A stretch of 64,000 bases of DNA from Solirubrobacterales bacterium (GTDB taxonomy: Bacteria; Actinomycetota; Thermoleophilia; Solirubrobacterales; 70-9), in contig JAJTCK010000001.1 of the NCBI GenBank assembly GCA_021323175.1, positions 1-64,000 of the forward strand, read 5' to 3'. Positions 43,084 to 53,011 of this stretch are shown piece after piece. The position numbers were made by a program, and so were the translations under genes. The notes beneath the pieces are model-generated. The model worked only from the letters and a program-made list of their open reading frames with translations. It was not told where the DNA came from and searched no databases. Each line of letters begins with the position of its first letter. Position 1 is the stretch's first letter.

Positions 43084-44463
43084 ATGCAGGGCTCCCCCGA
43101 CTCTGCCCAGAGCGAAGCGGCCAACTACGGCCGCCGCGCGAGCCTGCTCTCGATCGGCGTCGGAATCACCGGGCTCATCACCTACCTGTACTTCGCCATC
43201 GCCTCGCACAACCTCTCGAGCGAGGACTACGGCCAGATCGCAGTGCTCTGGTCGGCGGTGTTCATCACTGTCTCCACGCTGCAGCGGCCCGTCGAGCAGC
43301 TGCTGTCCCGGACCGTTTCGGACCACATCGCCCACGGCGAGTCCTATACGCACCCCGTGCGGGTGTCCGCGACGATCCAGCTGGGTGTCTCCCTGGCGTT
43401 TGTGGTCGTCGCCCTGGCCCTGAAGGCCCCGATTCAGGACGACCTGCTGGATGGCAACGAGGCCCTGTACTGGATCGGGCTCGGCGCGGTCGCGGCCTAC
43501 GGAGCGAGCTACTTCGCGCGGGGGTTCCTGGCCGGCAGCCACCGGCTGACCCTGTATGCGCTTCTCATCATCTCGGAGTCGGTCTCCCGCACGGCGTTTC
43601 CGTTCGCGGTCGCCCTGGGCATCGCCAGCGGCCAGACCGCCGTCGCCATCGGGATAGTCGCCGCCCCGACCCTGTCCCTGATAGTCGTCCCATTCGCGTT
43701 CCTCAAGAGCGGTAACGAAGGCATCGCGGACGAAGCCGACCCCGTCCGCGACCGCTCCACCACCGGGGCCCAAAGCATCGGCTTCGCCGAGGGCGGGGGG
43801 TTCGCGGCCGCCGTCTTCCTGATCATGCTCAGCGAGCAGACCTTTCTGAACGCGGGTCCCCTGCTGGTCAACGCCACGGCGGGAGCGGCCGCCGCGGGAT
43901 TCATCTTCAACGTGCTGATGATCGCGCGGGCCCCGCTGCAGCTCTTCCAGGCCGTGTCGACGAGCCTCCTCCCCCACCTGACCCGGCTGCGGGCCGAGGG
44001 CGCCGAAGATGACTACCGCGCTTCGGTTCGGGTCACGATCCTGGCGATCGCCGGGTTCGCCGCGCTCGTCGGGGTCGCGGTGGCGGTGGCCGGCCCGCAG
44101 CTGATGCAGATCGCCTTCGGCGAGAACTTCAGCTACCACCGCTCGGACCTGCTGATCGTGACCGCCGGAATGGGCCTGTACCTGTGCGCCGCGACCCTGA
44201 ACCAGGCGGCGCTCGCCCAGGGCCAGCTGCGGCAGGCGGCCGCCTGCTGGGTCGCGTGCGCTCTCGTGTTCGTGGCCTGGACCGCGATCCCGCTGGTCTC
44301 GGACGACTTCCTCCGCGTCGAGCTGGGCTACCTGGGTGCGGCGGCCCTCCTGTGCGCGGCGCTCTACACGCTCTATCGCCGCCCCGCAATCGGCTCCGTC
44401 GGCCCCGGCTCGACGGACGAGATGGAGCTGCGGCTCGCCTCCGCTGACGAAGGAGGCCCCTGA
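43084..44463 (+). CDS. Polysaccharide flippase (MATE/MVF-like, Wzx-type)
   Basis: 459 residues with about 12-14 membrane helices. The opening SLLSIGVGITGLITYLYFAIASHNLSSEDYG is typical of oligosaccharide-repeat flippases of the MOP superfamily. It moves lipid-linked sugar repeats across the membrane. No glycosyltransferase is next to it, so its substrate is open. Divergent from ribD. The antiporter starts 23 bp downstream and may share its transcript. Confidence 0.85.
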   Translation: MQGSPDSAQSEAANYGRRASLLSIGVGITGLITYLYFAIASHNLSSEDYGQIAVLWSAVFITVSTLQRPVEQLLSRTVSDHIAHGESYTHPVRVSATIQLGVSLAFVVVALALKAPIQDDLLDGNEALYWIGLGAVAAYGASYFARGFLAGSHRLTLYALLIISESVSRTAFPFAVALGIASGQTAVAIGIVAAPTLSLIVVPFAFLKSGNEGIADEADPVRDRSTTGAQSIGFAEGGGFAAAVFLIMLSEQTFLNAGPLLVNATAGAAAAGFIFNVLMIARAPLQLFQAVSTSLLPHLTRLRAEGAEDDYRASVRVTILAIAGFAALVGVAVAVAGPQLMQIAFGENFSYHRSDLLIVTAGMGLYLCAATLNQAALAQGQLRQAAACWVACALVFVAWTAIPLVSDDFLRVELGYLGAAALLCAALYTLYRRPAIGSVGPGSTDEMELRLASADEGGP

Positions 44464-44486
44464 TAGCGGTCGCCGTCGGGAGCGCC

Positions 44487-46280
44487 ATGCAGGACGCCGA
44501 GCTGATTCTGATCGGCGGCACCCTGCTGGCGCTCGGCATCGCAGCGGCCTTGGTAGCGGATCGGGTCAAGGTTCCCGGGCTGCTCCTGTTCCTGGGCCTG
44601 GGGATGCTCGTGGGATCGGAGGGGATCGGGGGGGTCGAGTTCGACGATGCGGAGCTGACCCGAACCCTGGGGACCATCGGCCTGATCCTGATCCTGTTCG
44701 AGGGCGGGCTCTCGGCCGGCTGGCGCGAGATCAGGCCGGTGCTGGCGACCGCGGTCTCGCTCGCGACCGTGGGGACCGTGATCACCGCCGCGGTCGCCGG
44801 GTTCGCTTCGGCGTGGATACTGGGGCTGAGCAACCTGGAGGGCCTGATCCTGGGCGCGGCCGTCGCGGCGACCGACTCCGCGGCGATCTTCGCCGTCCTG
44901 CGCGGATCGAACCTGCGGCGCAGGATCGCGCGCTCGCTTGAGGGAGAGTCGGGGATGAACGACCCGGTGGCCCTGCTGCTGGTGACCGGCTTCATCGCCT
45001 GGATCGAGGAGCCGGGCTACGGGCTCGACGGGATGGCGGTGGAACTCGTCGTCAAGCTCAGCCTGGGCGCGGCTCTCGGCGTCCTCGTGGGCCTCGCCGC
45101 CCGCGGGACGTTCCGCCGGCTCGACTACCCCACCCAGGGGCTCTATCCGGTCGCCTCGATCGCGACAGCGGCCATCTCCTACGGAGTCGCCGAGGTAGCG
45201 CACGGTTCTGGGTTCCTGGCCGTCTACCTGACCGCGTTGATCCTGGGGACCGGTCAGGTCCCAGGTCGCCGGACGATCGTCGCATTCCACCAGGGTCTCG
45301 GCTGGGTCTCGCAGATCTCGCTGTTCTTCCTGCTGGGACTGCTGGTGTTCCCCAGCCAGCTGATCGACGTCGCGGGCAAAGGGCTTCTGATCTCGGGGGT
45401 GCTGATCTTCGTGGCCCGCCCGCTCGCGGCGCTGCTGGCGAGCCTGACCGAGAGGTTTTCGCTGCGGGAGCGCCTGATGCTCGGATGGGCTGGACTGCGC
45501 GGGGCCGTCCCGATCTGGCTCGCGACCTTCCCGGTGATCGAGGGACTGGACGCGGGCGGCGAGATTTTCAACATCATCTTCTTCGTCGTCGTCACCTCCA
45601 CCCTGGTGCAGGGAGTGAGCTTCGAGCCGCTGGCCCGCCGCCTGGGACTGACGACGACCGAACCGGCCCTGCCGAGGCCCCTCGTGGAGAGCGGGACCAT
45701 CCGCCGGCTCGGGGGCGAGGTGTTCGCCTATCGCGTCGATCAGGACGCCGCGATCGTGGGGCGGCCGGTTCGCGACCTGCGGCTGCCCCGCGAGGCGATC
45801 GTCAACGTGATCGTCCGCGGGGGCGAGGCCATCCCGCCGCGTGGGTCCACGGAGATAGAGGGCAGCGACGAGCTCCACATCCTGGTCCGCGCAGAGGTCC
45901 GCGGCGAGGTCGAGGAGCTGATGCGGCGCTGGCGCGAGGGTCCGCTCGACGAGCAGCCGCGGCCGCGCTTTCAACCGCGCGGGGCGCCGCAGATCTTCAA
46001 CGTGCGCCGCTGGAGGGACGACGAGGGGGACATCGCCCGTCCCGACCAGATCGCAGGCGTCGCCGTAACGCAGCGCCTGCGAACCCGCCGTGACAGTCCC
46101 GGGACGCTGATGCTCCTCGAGGACGGCCGCTACGCCGTCACCGGGGAGTCGTTGGTGGCCGTGGGCGGCCGCGGCCAGGTGGCGGCGTGGGCGGCGCGGC
46201 GCTACGCCGCCGCCGAGGGCGGCGGCGCCAGGGCGTGGTGGCAGGAGATCGCGGGTGTGTTGAACGCCCCGGCGCGCTAG
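44487..46280 (+). CDS. CPA1-family cation/proton antiporter with TrkA_C domain
   Basis: 597 residues. About 12-13 membrane helices: LLFLGLGMLVGSEGIGG, TIGLILILFEGGLS, ATDSAAIFAVLRGS (the Asp of ion binding), and LEGESGMNDPVALLLV. A cytosolic tail has a TrkA_C-like domain (about 430-485, VGRPVRDLRLPREAIVNVIVRGG) that usually binds nucleotides. Likely exports K+ or Na+ for H+, as in CvrA/NhaP2. It ends 4 bases into the rpe 3' end. Confidence 0.93.
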   Translation: MQDAELILIGGTLLALGIAAALVADRVKVPGLLLFLGLGMLVGSEGIGGVEFDDAELTRTLGTIGLILILFEGGLSAGWREIRPVLATAVSLATVGTVITAAVAGFASAWILGLSNLEGLILGAAVAATDSAAIFAVLRGSNLRRRIARSLEGESGMNDPVALLLVTGFIAWIEEPGYGLDGMAVELVVKLSLGAALGVLVGLAARGTFRRLDYPTQGLYPVASIATAAISYGVAEVAHGSGFLAVYLTALILGTGQVPGRRTIVAFHQGLGWVSQISLFFLLGLLVFPSQLIDVAGKGLLISGVLIFVARPLAALLASLTERFSLRERLMLGWAGLRGAVPIWLATFPVIEGLDAGGEIFNIIFFVVVTSTLVQGVSFEPLARRLGLTTTEPALPRPLVESGTIRRLGGEVFAYRVDQDAAIVGRPVRDLRLPREAIVNVIVRGGEAIPPRGSTEIEGSDELHILVRAEVRGEVEELMRRWREGPLDEQPRPRFQPRGAPQIFNVRRWRDDEGDIARPDQIAGVAVTQRLRTRRDSPGTLMLLEDGRYAVTGESLVAVGGRGQVAAWAARRYAAAEGGGARAWWQEIAGVLNAPAR

Positions 46281-46993
46281 GACGCGCCCGCGGCCTCGAC
46301 GATCGCCGCGTATGCGCCGCCCGGATCCTCGTTGCCGAAGATGGCGGACCCGGCCACGAACAGGCCGGCCCCGGCCTCGGCCACGCCTCCGGCCGTGCCG
46401 CGGTCGATTCCCCCATCCACCTCGATCTTCACCTCGGGGCCGAGCAGTTCGCGCAGCCGGCTGACCTTGCCCGGGGACTCCGCGATGAACGGCTGTCCGC
46501 CCCAGCCGGGGTTGACGGTCATGCAGAGGGCGATGTCGGCGTAGTCGCCCAGCTCGCGCAGCGCGTCCGCCGGCGTGCCGGGATTGATGGCGATCCCGGC
46601 CAGGCATCCCAGCTCCCGGATCGCGGTCAGGGTTCGGTTCGCGTGCGGTGTCGCTTCGAAGTGGAACGTGATCGAGTCGGCCCCGGCCTTCGCGAACTCC
46701 TCGATGTGATCCTCGGGGCGCTGGATCATCAGGTGGACGTCGACGGCCCCCCCGTTCTCGTGCACCGGCCCCGAGATCGCCCCCGCGACCAGCGGACCGA
46801 TGGTGATCGGCGGGACGAAATGCCCGTCCATCACGTCGACGTGGATCACCCGCGCGCCTGCCTCCATCACCTCGGCGACCTGGGCGCCCAGGCGCGCGAA
46901 GTCCGCGGACAGGATCGACGGGGCGATGCGGCGGGCCCCGTAGATCTCGTCTCGGGCGGCGGCGGTGCTGGCGGTGTCGGCTGCGACTTCCAC
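46277..46993 (-). CDS. rpe: Ribulose-phosphate 3-epimerase
   Basis: TIM barrel. Motifs: APSILSADFARLG, HVDVMDGHFVPPITIGP, DVHLMIQRPEDHI, VNPGWGGQPFI, and VDGGIDRGTAGGVAEAGAG. The start is uncertain: GTG 46993 (238 residues) or ATG 47038 (253); neither has a clear ribosome site. It serves the pentose phosphate pathway and precedes the rib operon in actinobacteria. Confidence 0.95.
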   Translation of the reverse strand: MEVAADTASTAAARDEIYGARRIAPSILSADFARLGAQVAEVMEAGARVIHVDVMDGHFVPPITIGPLVAGAISGPVHENGGAVDVHLMIQRPEDHIEEFAKAGADSITFHFEATPHANRTLTAIRELGCLAGIAINPGTPADALRELGDYADIALCMTVNPGWGGQPFIAESPGKVSRLRELLGPEVKIEVDGGIDRGTAGGVAEAGAGLFVAGSAIFGNEDPGGAYAAIVEAAGAS

Positions 46994-47045
46994 GGTGGCG
47001 ATTATCGGGCCTGGCCCCCGGATCGATGCCCCGGGCACGCGGGGG

Positions 47046-47324
47046 TCAGATGCTACGCAGCATCGAGTGGCCGCAGTGCTGGCACTTCATGTCCTCGGTG
47101 CGGCTCATACGGCTGATGGTCTGGTGCTCGCCGCAGTTCGGGCACTGGGAGACGAGCTCGAAGCGGCGCAGGCAGTAGACGCAAACGAAACGGCCCGGAA
47201 GCTGGGCAGGGCGCAGCCACGGCTCTCCACAGCCGGGACAGTTGGGCCGCCTGAGCGTCCCCTCGGTCACCTCCGGAGCCTCGGTGTCGGGGGGCCCCAG
47301 CCCTCCATCAGTGCGCTCAGCCAT
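47046..47324 (-). CDS. Small zinc-ribbon protein
   Basis: 92 residues from ATG 47324 (MAERTDGGLG). Four Cys pairs (CPGC, CVYC, CPNC, CQHC) form two zinc ribbons; the first 25 residues are disordered. No other domain. It lies between fmt and rpe, where many bacteria have rsmB. Possible RNA or protein binding; function unknown. Confidence 0.75.
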   Translation of the reverse strand: MAERTDGGLGPPDTEAPEVTEGTLRRPNCPGCGEPWLRPAQLPGRFVCVYCLRRFELVSQCPNCGEHQTISRMSRTEDMKCQHCGHSMLRSI

Positions 47325-47364
47325 CGTTCGAGGGTACCGACGCCCTGCTGGCCCCGCGCAAGGG

Positions 47365-48279
47365 CTAGATCGCGTTCGGCGGCAGCGGGTTGCCGCGCAG
47401 GAACTCGGCCGCCGCCATCGGTTGTCCCCCCGGGGCCTGGACGACCTGGAGCTCGAGAGCGGCGTCGGCGACACCGAGCACGAGCGAGCCGCCCCGCTCC
47501 TCGATCCTGCCCGCCTCGAGATCCGGCGTCTCGACCGCGCGAGCCCGCCGCACGCCCAGCCTCGCTCCGTCCGCCAGCTCGAGATGTGTGCCGATGTGCG
47601 GGTTCAGCGCTCGCACCCTCCTCGCCAGCTCGGCGGCGGCGCGCGAGGGGTCGAGCCGGCGGTCGGAGGCCTCGATCTTGTCGGCGTAGGTAGCGGCGGC
47701 CTCGTCCTGCGTAGAGAGCTCGAGCGCGCCCGCCGCCCGTAGGTCAAGGGCCCTCACCAGCAGCCGGCCGCCGATCTCGGCGAGTCGGCCGGACAGCACG
47801 TCGTGGTAGTCGTCGGGGCCGATCGGCGTCGCCTCCCTGAGCGCCACCGGGCCGGCGTCGAGCTCCCGCGCCAGGTGCATGATCGTCACCCCTGTCTCTG
47901 GATCGCCCGCCATCACCGCGCGCTCGATGGGGGCCGACCCGCGCCAGCGCGGGAGCAGCGATGGGTGCACGTTCAGGAATCCGGGCTCCGACAACAGCGG
48001 CTCGCCGATCAGCTGCCCGAACGCGCAGACCGCGCCGGCCTCGGGCTCGATGGCATGGATCGCGGCGTGCGAGGCCGGTTCGTTGACCGACGCCGTCTGG
48101 TACAGCTCCAATCCAAGCTCGCGGGCCGTCTCGGCGGCGGGAGGCGGCGCCAGCTTGCGCCCACGGCCTCTGCGGCTATCGGGCGGGGTGACGACCAGCG
48201 ACGGGGCGTGCTCGGAAGCGGCCAGGGAGCGCAGAACCGTCGCCGCGAACCCCGAGGTTCCGAGGTAGACGGTCCTCAA
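47365..48279 (-). CDS. fmt: Methionyl-tRNA formyltransferase
   Basis: 304 residues. The N-terminal formyl-transfer domain has YLGTSGFAATVLRSL, and FLNVHPSLLPRWRGSAPIER, GDPETGVTIMHLARELDAGP. The C-terminal OB domain runs from about 205 to the end. It formylates initiator tRNA. The ATG overlaps the def stop by 4 bases. Confidence 0.96.
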   Translation of the reverse strand: MRTVYLGTSGFAATVLRSLAASEHAPSLVVTPPDSRRGRGRKLAPPPAAETARELGLELYQTASVNEPASHAAIHAIEPEAGAVCAFGQLIGEPLLSEPGFLNVHPSLLPRWRGSAPIERAVMAGDPETGVTIMHLARELDAGPVALREATPIGPDDYHDVLSGRLAEIGGRLLVRALDLRAAGALELSTQDEAAATYADKIEASDRRLDPSRAAAELARRVRALNPHIGTHLELADGARLGVRRARAVETPDLEAGRIEERGGSLVLGVADAALELQVVQAPGGQPMAAAEFLRGNPLPPNAI

Positions 48280-48983
48280 CCCGCGGCGCCGCCGGACGGC
48301 GCAGCGGCGCCGTTGCCGCCGGCTCGCAGCGCCCCGCCGGGCTCGCCGGCGTCGGCCTCGTCCGGCTCGCGCTCGGGGGCGTAGGTCCCGCCCTCGCGCA
48401 GCGCCCGCATCGCGGCCCGCCTCTGCTCGTCGGGAGCCCGCTGCAGGATCAGGACGCCGTCCAGGTGATCCACCTCGTGCTGGATCACCCTGGCCTCCAG
48501 GCCGGAGGCCTCGATCGTGAGCGCCTCACCCTGCGGATCGACCGCCCTGATGCGGACGTGGAGGGGCCGCTCGACGTCCAGGACGATCCCGGGGATGCTC
48601 AGGCAGCCCTCCTCGGCCGTGACCACCTCCTCGTACGAGGACCACTCGATCTCGGGGTTGACGAGCGTCGTGACCGGCGCGTCCGGGCCCGCCTGGAAGA
48701 CCAGGATGCGCCGCAGGATCCCCAGCTGGGTGGCGGCCAACCCCACCCCCATGCCCTCCTGCATCAGCCGACCCATCCGCTCCGCCTCGGCGGCGAGGGC
48801 GTCGTCGAAGTCCTGCACCGGCGAGGCGACGGAGCGCAGCACGGGGTCTCCGAACTTGACGACCCGGGCGAGCGCGGCGGCGCGCCGCTCGGCGCGCTCG
48901 GGGTCCAGATCGTGCACCTCGGCGGTGCCGGCCTCGACGGGCTCGAGGCCCTCGTGCTCGGCTGTCGTCGCTTCCTCGGCCAC
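48276..48983 (-). CDS. def: Peptide deformylase
   Basis: 235 residues. Motifs GVGLAATQLG, EGCLSIPG and HEVDHLDGVL give the metal ligands Cys, His, His and the catalytic Glu. It removes formyl from nascent proteins. An N-terminal extension of about 35 acidic residues and an Ala/Gly-rich tail make it longer than the usual 170-190. Coupled to fmt. Confidence 0.96.
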   Translation of the reverse strand: MAEEATTAEHEGLEPVEAGTAEVHDLDPERAERRAAALARVVKFGDPVLRSVASPVQDFDDALAAEAERMGRLMQEGMGVGLAATQLGILRRILVFQAGPDAPVTTLVNPEIEWSSYEEVVTAEEGCLSIPGIVLDVERPLHVRIRAVDPQGEALTIEASGLEARVIQHEVDHLDGVLILQRAPDEQRRAAMRALREGGTYAPEREPDEADAGEPGGALRAGGNGAAAPSGGAAG

Positions 48984-49002
48984 GATTTCGAGTCTAGACC
49001 GG

Positions 49003-51201
49003 CTACTGCGGGTCCACGTCCACCGAGATCGCGACGTCGCGAAGGCGGCGCCCCGAGACGGCCGCGGCGACCGCGGACCGGACGGCGGCCACGGCGGCGG
49101 CGCGATCGCGTGCCTTCAGCATCAGCCGCCGGCGGTGCTTGCCGCGCAGCCGGAACAGTGGTGCGGGGCCCAGCAGCGCGACATCCTCGCCGATTCGCTC
49201 GGCGATCAGGGCGTGCACCGCGACGGCCGCGTCGTCCAGGGGCTCCTCGTCGGGCGAGGCCAGCGCGACCTCGATCAGATGGGAGAACGGCGGATAGCCC
49301 AGCTCGCGCCGTCGCCCCAGCTCATCGGCGAGGAACCCCTCAGAGTCGTGGGTCGAAGCGTGCCGCACGCTCGCGGCGTGGGGAGCCAGTGTCTGGACCA
49401 GGACCCTGCCGCCCGCCCGCCCCCGGCCGCTGCGCCCCGCGAGTTGGGTGACGAGGGCGAACGTGCGCTCCTCGGAGCGGAAGTCGGGCAGCCGCAGGGT
49501 CGAGTCGGCGTCGAGAACCACCCCGAGCGTGACCTCGGGGAAGTCGTGTCCCTTGGCGACCATCTGAGTACCGACCAGCACGCCCGCGTCGGCGCGCTCG
49601 AACCTGCTCAGGACCTGGGCGTGCCCCGAGGTGGCCGCGCTGTCCGAGTCGAGCCGGAACACCTCCAGGGGCGAGAGCAGACGCTCCAGCTCGTCCTCCA
49701 CCCGCTGGGTCCCCGCGCCGATCCGGGCGATCGTCACCGAGCCGCACTCTGGGCAGCTTCCCGGCTTCGGCTCGGCGTGCCCGCAGTGGTGGCAGCGCAT
49801 CACGCCCGCGGCGCCTTCCCGCGCTGACTCGCCGTGCAGCGACAGGCTCACGTCGCACTGGGGGCACTGCCAGGCGTGGCCGCACGAGCGGCATGCCAGA
49901 TGGCTCGACCACCCGCGCCGGTTGACCATCACGATCGCTTTCCCGCCGGCGCTGCGGACCTTGGCCAGCGCTTCGGAGGTACGCGGGTGCAGCGGCCCGC
50001 GGACCCCGCCCCGCATGTCCAGGACCTCGACGGGCGGCAGGGCCAGCCCGTCCACCCTCTCGGGCAGCGCGAGGCGGCGCATCCGCTCGCGGCTCTCGGG
50101 CCGCGGGGTGGCACTGCCGGCGAGGAGGACGGCCCCCGCCTGCGCGGCTCGCCGCGCAGCCACCTCGCGCGCGTCGTAGCGCGGGTCCGACTCCTGCTTG
50201 TAGGAGGAGTCGTGCTCCTCGTCGATCACGATCAGGCCGAGGTCGGAGACCGGGGCGAACACCGCCGATCTCGGGCCCACCGCCAGCCGCGCCCGGCCGG
50301 AGCGCAGGCGGCGCCACTCGTCGTAACGGGCGCCGGCGGACATCCGCGAGTGCAGGAGCGCAACCTGGTCGCCGAAGCGTCGGCGGAAGCGCTCCATCGT
50401 CTGCGGTGTCAGCGCGATCTCGGGCACGAGCGCGATCGTCCCAAGCCCGCGCTCCAGCGCAGCCTCGGCACACGCCAGGTAGACCTCGGTCTTGCCCGAC
50501 CCGGTGACGCCGTGGAGCAGCCAACCGCCGCCTCCGCGCGCCAGGGCATCGCTCACGGTCGCCGCAGCCGCTGCCTGTGCGGGGTTCAGCGCGATGCCGG
50601 GCGCCGCGGTCGCCCCCACCGATGTCGAGGGCGGGCGGCGATGGCGCTCGACCTCGCGGGTGGTGAGGAGGCCGCGCCGCTCGAGCCGCCTCAGGGTCGC
50701 CCGGTCTGCCCCCGCCTCGTTCGCGAGGGCCCGCGCGGCCTTCGGCCCGCTCGCCAGGGCGCGCAGCACCGCCTTCTGACGCAGGCCGAGACGCTCATCG
50801 CCGCTCAGGGCCATCTCGCCCTCGGCGGTCCTCTCCGCCTCGAGCTCAACGAGCGGCTTCACGCGCCGCGCGGAGGCGCCACCCCCAACGCCCGGCGGCA
50901 GCACCAGACCCAGGCCTCGGGAGGGAGTCGAGCAGTACTCCTCGCCCACCCAGCGGCCGAGCTCGACCAGCTCCGGCGGCACCCCTGCCTCCAGCGCCTC
51001 GATGGGTTTCGCCAGACGCTCCTCCGGCAGGTCGCTGCCGGTGGCCAGCCCGACCACCACCCCCTTCACCCTCCTGCGTCCGAACGGCACGACCAGGATC
51101 GATCCGACCCCGACATCCGCCATCGATTCGGGCAGTCGGTAGTCGAATGGCCCGCGCACACCGCGCGTCGTCAGCAGGGGCTCGACCTTGGCGATCGTCA
51201 C
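49003..51201 (-). CDS. priA: Primosomal protein N' (PriA)
   Basis: 732 residues. It restarts replication forks. The 3'-DNA-binding domain is at 1-100 (FDYRLPESMADVGVGSILVVPFGRR). The helicase core has Walker A HGVTGSGKTEVY, DEEH box VIDEEHDSSYKQE, SATPRPESRE, and QLAGRSGRGRAGG. Eight zinc Cys sit at CRSC, CPQC, CHHC and CPEC. Many actinobacterial PriA have lost the ATPase motifs; here they are intact. Confidence 0.96.
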   Translation of the reverse strand: MTIAKVEPLLTTRGVRGPFDYRLPESMADVGVGSILVVPFGRRRVKGVVVGLATGSDLPEERLAKPIEALEAGVPPELVELGRWVGEEYCSTPSRGLGLVLPPGVGGGASARRVKPLVELEAERTAEGEMALSGDERLGLRQKAVLRALASGPKAARALANEAGADRATLRRLERRGLLTTREVERHRRPPSTSVGATAAPGIALNPAQAAAAATVSDALARGGGGWLLHGVTGSGKTEVYLACAEAALERGLGTIALVPEIALTPQTMERFRRRFGDQVALLHSRMSAGARYDEWRRLRSGRARLAVGPRSAVFAPVSDLGLIVIDEEHDSSYKQESDPRYDAREVAARRAAQAGAVLLAGSATPRPESRERMRRLALPERVDGLALPPVEVLDMRGGVRGPLHPRTSEALAKVRSAGGKAIVMVNRRGWSSHLACRSCGHAWQCPQCDVSLSLHGESAREGAAGVMRCHHCGHAEPKPGSCPECGSVTIARIGAGTQRVEDELERLLSPLEVFRLDSDSAATSGHAQVLSRFERADAGVLVGTQMVAKGHDFPEVTLGVVLDADSTLRLPDFRSEERTFALVTQLAGRSGRGRAGGRVLVQTLAPHAASVRHASTHDSEGFLADELGRRRELGYPPFSHLIEVALASPDEEPLDDAAVAVHALIAERIGEDVALLGPAPLFRLRGKHRRRLMLKARDRAAAVAAVRSAVAAAVSGRRLRDVAISVDVDPQ

Positions 51202-51259
51202 TGCGCCAGGCTAGGCCGAAGCCAGGACGTGCTCGGGCCGAGGAAGTAGGCTCCGCGCC

Positions 51260-51757
51260 GTGGACCTGCAGTCCGGGGAGCGGATCATCTACCAGGGGCA
51301 TCCGTCCTGGCGCGCCATGCTCGCTTTCTACCTGCTCGGGCTCCTGATCGCGGCAGGGGTGGGACTTATCGCGGCGCTCGCGGACGAGACGTCCACCGGG
51401 GTGATCGCCTTCGCGGTGATCGCCGGGATCACGGTCGTGGCCGGACTGGTCAAGCGGGTCGCGACCGTGTACACGATCAGTGACCGCCGGCTCAACATCA
51501 AGCGCGGGATCGTCGCTCGCAAGGTGCAGGAGACCCGACTGCAGCGGGTCCAGAACGTCAACTACAGCCAGTCGGTCTACGAGCGGATCATGCAGATCGG
51601 CAACGTCGACTTCGACACCGCCGGGACCGACGACTCCGCCTTCGTCTTCGTGGGGGTCAGCCAACCCGACCAGGTCGTCGAGAAGGTGGACCGGGCCACC
51701 CACCACGACGCCGGCGACTCCGCGCTGGAGGCCGAAGCGCGCGCGCCGGGGACGTAG
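51260..51757 (+). CDS. PH-domain (bPH2) membrane protein
   Basis: 165 residues from GTG 51260. Two membrane helices (about 20-38 and 44-64) then a PH-like domain (YTISDRRLNIKRGIVARKVQETRLQRVQNVNYSQSV). YdbS/YdbT-like; location membrane, role unknown. It sits between metK and priA; it is divergent from priA and convergent with metK. Confidence 0.88.
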   Translation: MDLQSGERIIYQGHPSWRAMLAFYLLGLLIAAGVGLIAALADETSTGVIAFAVIAGITVVAGLVKRVATVYTISDRRLNIKRGIVARKVQETRLQRVQNVNYSQSVYERIMQIGNVDFDTAGTDDSAFVFVGVSQPDQVVEKVDRATHHDAGDSALEAEARAPGT

Positions 51758-51762
51758 CCGGC

Positions 51763-53010
51763 CTAAGCCGGCGCTGCGTCCTTCGCTCCCAGGCCCGCCG
51801 CCCCGCGCAGCGCCTCGGCCCGGTCGGTGCGCTCCCAGGTGAAGTCGGCGTCCTCGCGGCCGAAGTGGCCGTAGGCGGCGGTCTTCTGGAAGATCGGGCG
51901 GTGCAGGTCCAGGTAGCGGCGGAAGGCCGCCGGGCGCAGATCGAAGTGCTCGCCGACGAGCCTGGCGATCTGGGCGTCAGGCAGCTTGCCGGTGCCGAAG
52001 CTCTGCACCATCAACGAGACCGGATGGGCGACGCCGATCGCGTAGGCCACCTGCACCTCGCAGCGCTCGGCGAGGCCGGCCGCGACGACGTTCTTGGCGA
52101 CGTAGCGCGCGGCGTAAGCCGCCGAGCGGTCGACCTTGGAGGGATCCTTGCCCGAGAAGGCGCCCCCGCCGTGGCGGGCGGCGCCGCCGTAGGTGTCGAC
52201 GATGATCTTGCGACCGGTCAGACCGGCGTCGCCGACGGGGCCGCCGATCACGAACTTGCCGGTCGGGTTGACCATCAGGTTCTCGAGCAGCTCCGACTCG
52301 GTGAAGAGGTCGCGATAGTCGGCGTGCAGGACCGGCTCGACCACGTGCTCCCAGAGGTCGTTGCGGATCATCGCCTCGCCGGCGCCCTCGCGGTGCTGGG
52401 TCGAGATCAAGACCTTCGAGATCTCGACCGGGCGCTCGTTCTCGTAGCGGACGCTGACCTGGGTCTTGCCGTCGGGGCCGAGGTAAGGCATCACCTCGGC
52501 CTTGCGGACCTCTGCGAGCTGGCGCGCGAGCTGATGGGCGACCTGGATGGGCATCGGCATCAGCGCCTTGGTCTCCCGGGTCGCGTAGCCGAACATCATC
52601 CCCTGATCGCCGGCTCCGGCCGCGTCCAGCTCATCGTCGGAGCCCTCCTCGCGCTGCTCGCGCCCGGAGTTCACGCCCTGGGCGATGTCTGGGGACTGCT
52701 CGTCGACCGCGGTCAGCACCGCGCATGCTTTGTGGTCGAAGCCGTAGCGAGGATCGTCATAGCCGATGCGCTCGATCGTCTCGCGCGCGATCGTCGGGAT
52801 GTCCACGTAGGTCTCGGTCGTGATCTCGCCCGAGACGACGACCAGGCCCGTGTTGACGAGCGTCTCGCAGGCGACGCGACCGCTGGGATCGGAGGCCATG
52901 ATCGCGTCCAGGACCCCGTCGGAGATCTGGTCGCAGATCTTGTCCGGGTGGCCCTCGGTGACCGACTCCGAGGTGAACAGGTACTCGTTGTCTGAGAGAT
53001 CGGTGGTCAT
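51763..53010 (-). CDS. metK: S-adenosylmethionine synthetase
   Basis: 415 residues from ATG 53010. Motifs [52 protein letters not shown] and KVLISTQH. It forms AdoMet from Met and ATP. AGGAG lies just before the start, 1 base after the end of the DUF3352 gene. No SAM riboswitch, since there is no leader. Confidence 0.97.
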   Translation of the reverse strand: MTTDLSDNEYLFTSESVTEGHPDKICDQISDGVLDAIMASDPSGRVACETLVNTGLVVVSGEITTETYVDIPTIARETIERIGYDDPRYGFDHKACAVLTAVDEQSPDIAQGVNSGREQREEGSDDELDAAGAGDQGMMFGYATRETKALMPMPIQVAHQLARQLAEVRKAEVMPYLGPDGKTQVSVRYENERPVEISKVLISTQHREGAGEAMIRNDLWEHVVEPVLHADYRDLFTESELLENLMVNPTGKFVIGGPVGDAGLTGRKIIVDTYGGAARHGGGAFSGKDPSKVDRSAAYAARYVAKNVVAAGLAERCEVQVAYAIGVAHPVSLMVQSFGTGKLPDAQIARLVGEHFDLRPAAFRRYLDLHRPIFQKTAAYGHFGREDADFTWERTDRAEALRGAAGLGAKDAAPA

Positions 53011-53011
53011 G

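Noticed and set aside
44373-46607. 744-residue minus-strand open frame opposite the antiporter
   Set aside because: Shadow of the plus-strand antiporter, which has membrane helices and the GESGMNDP motif.
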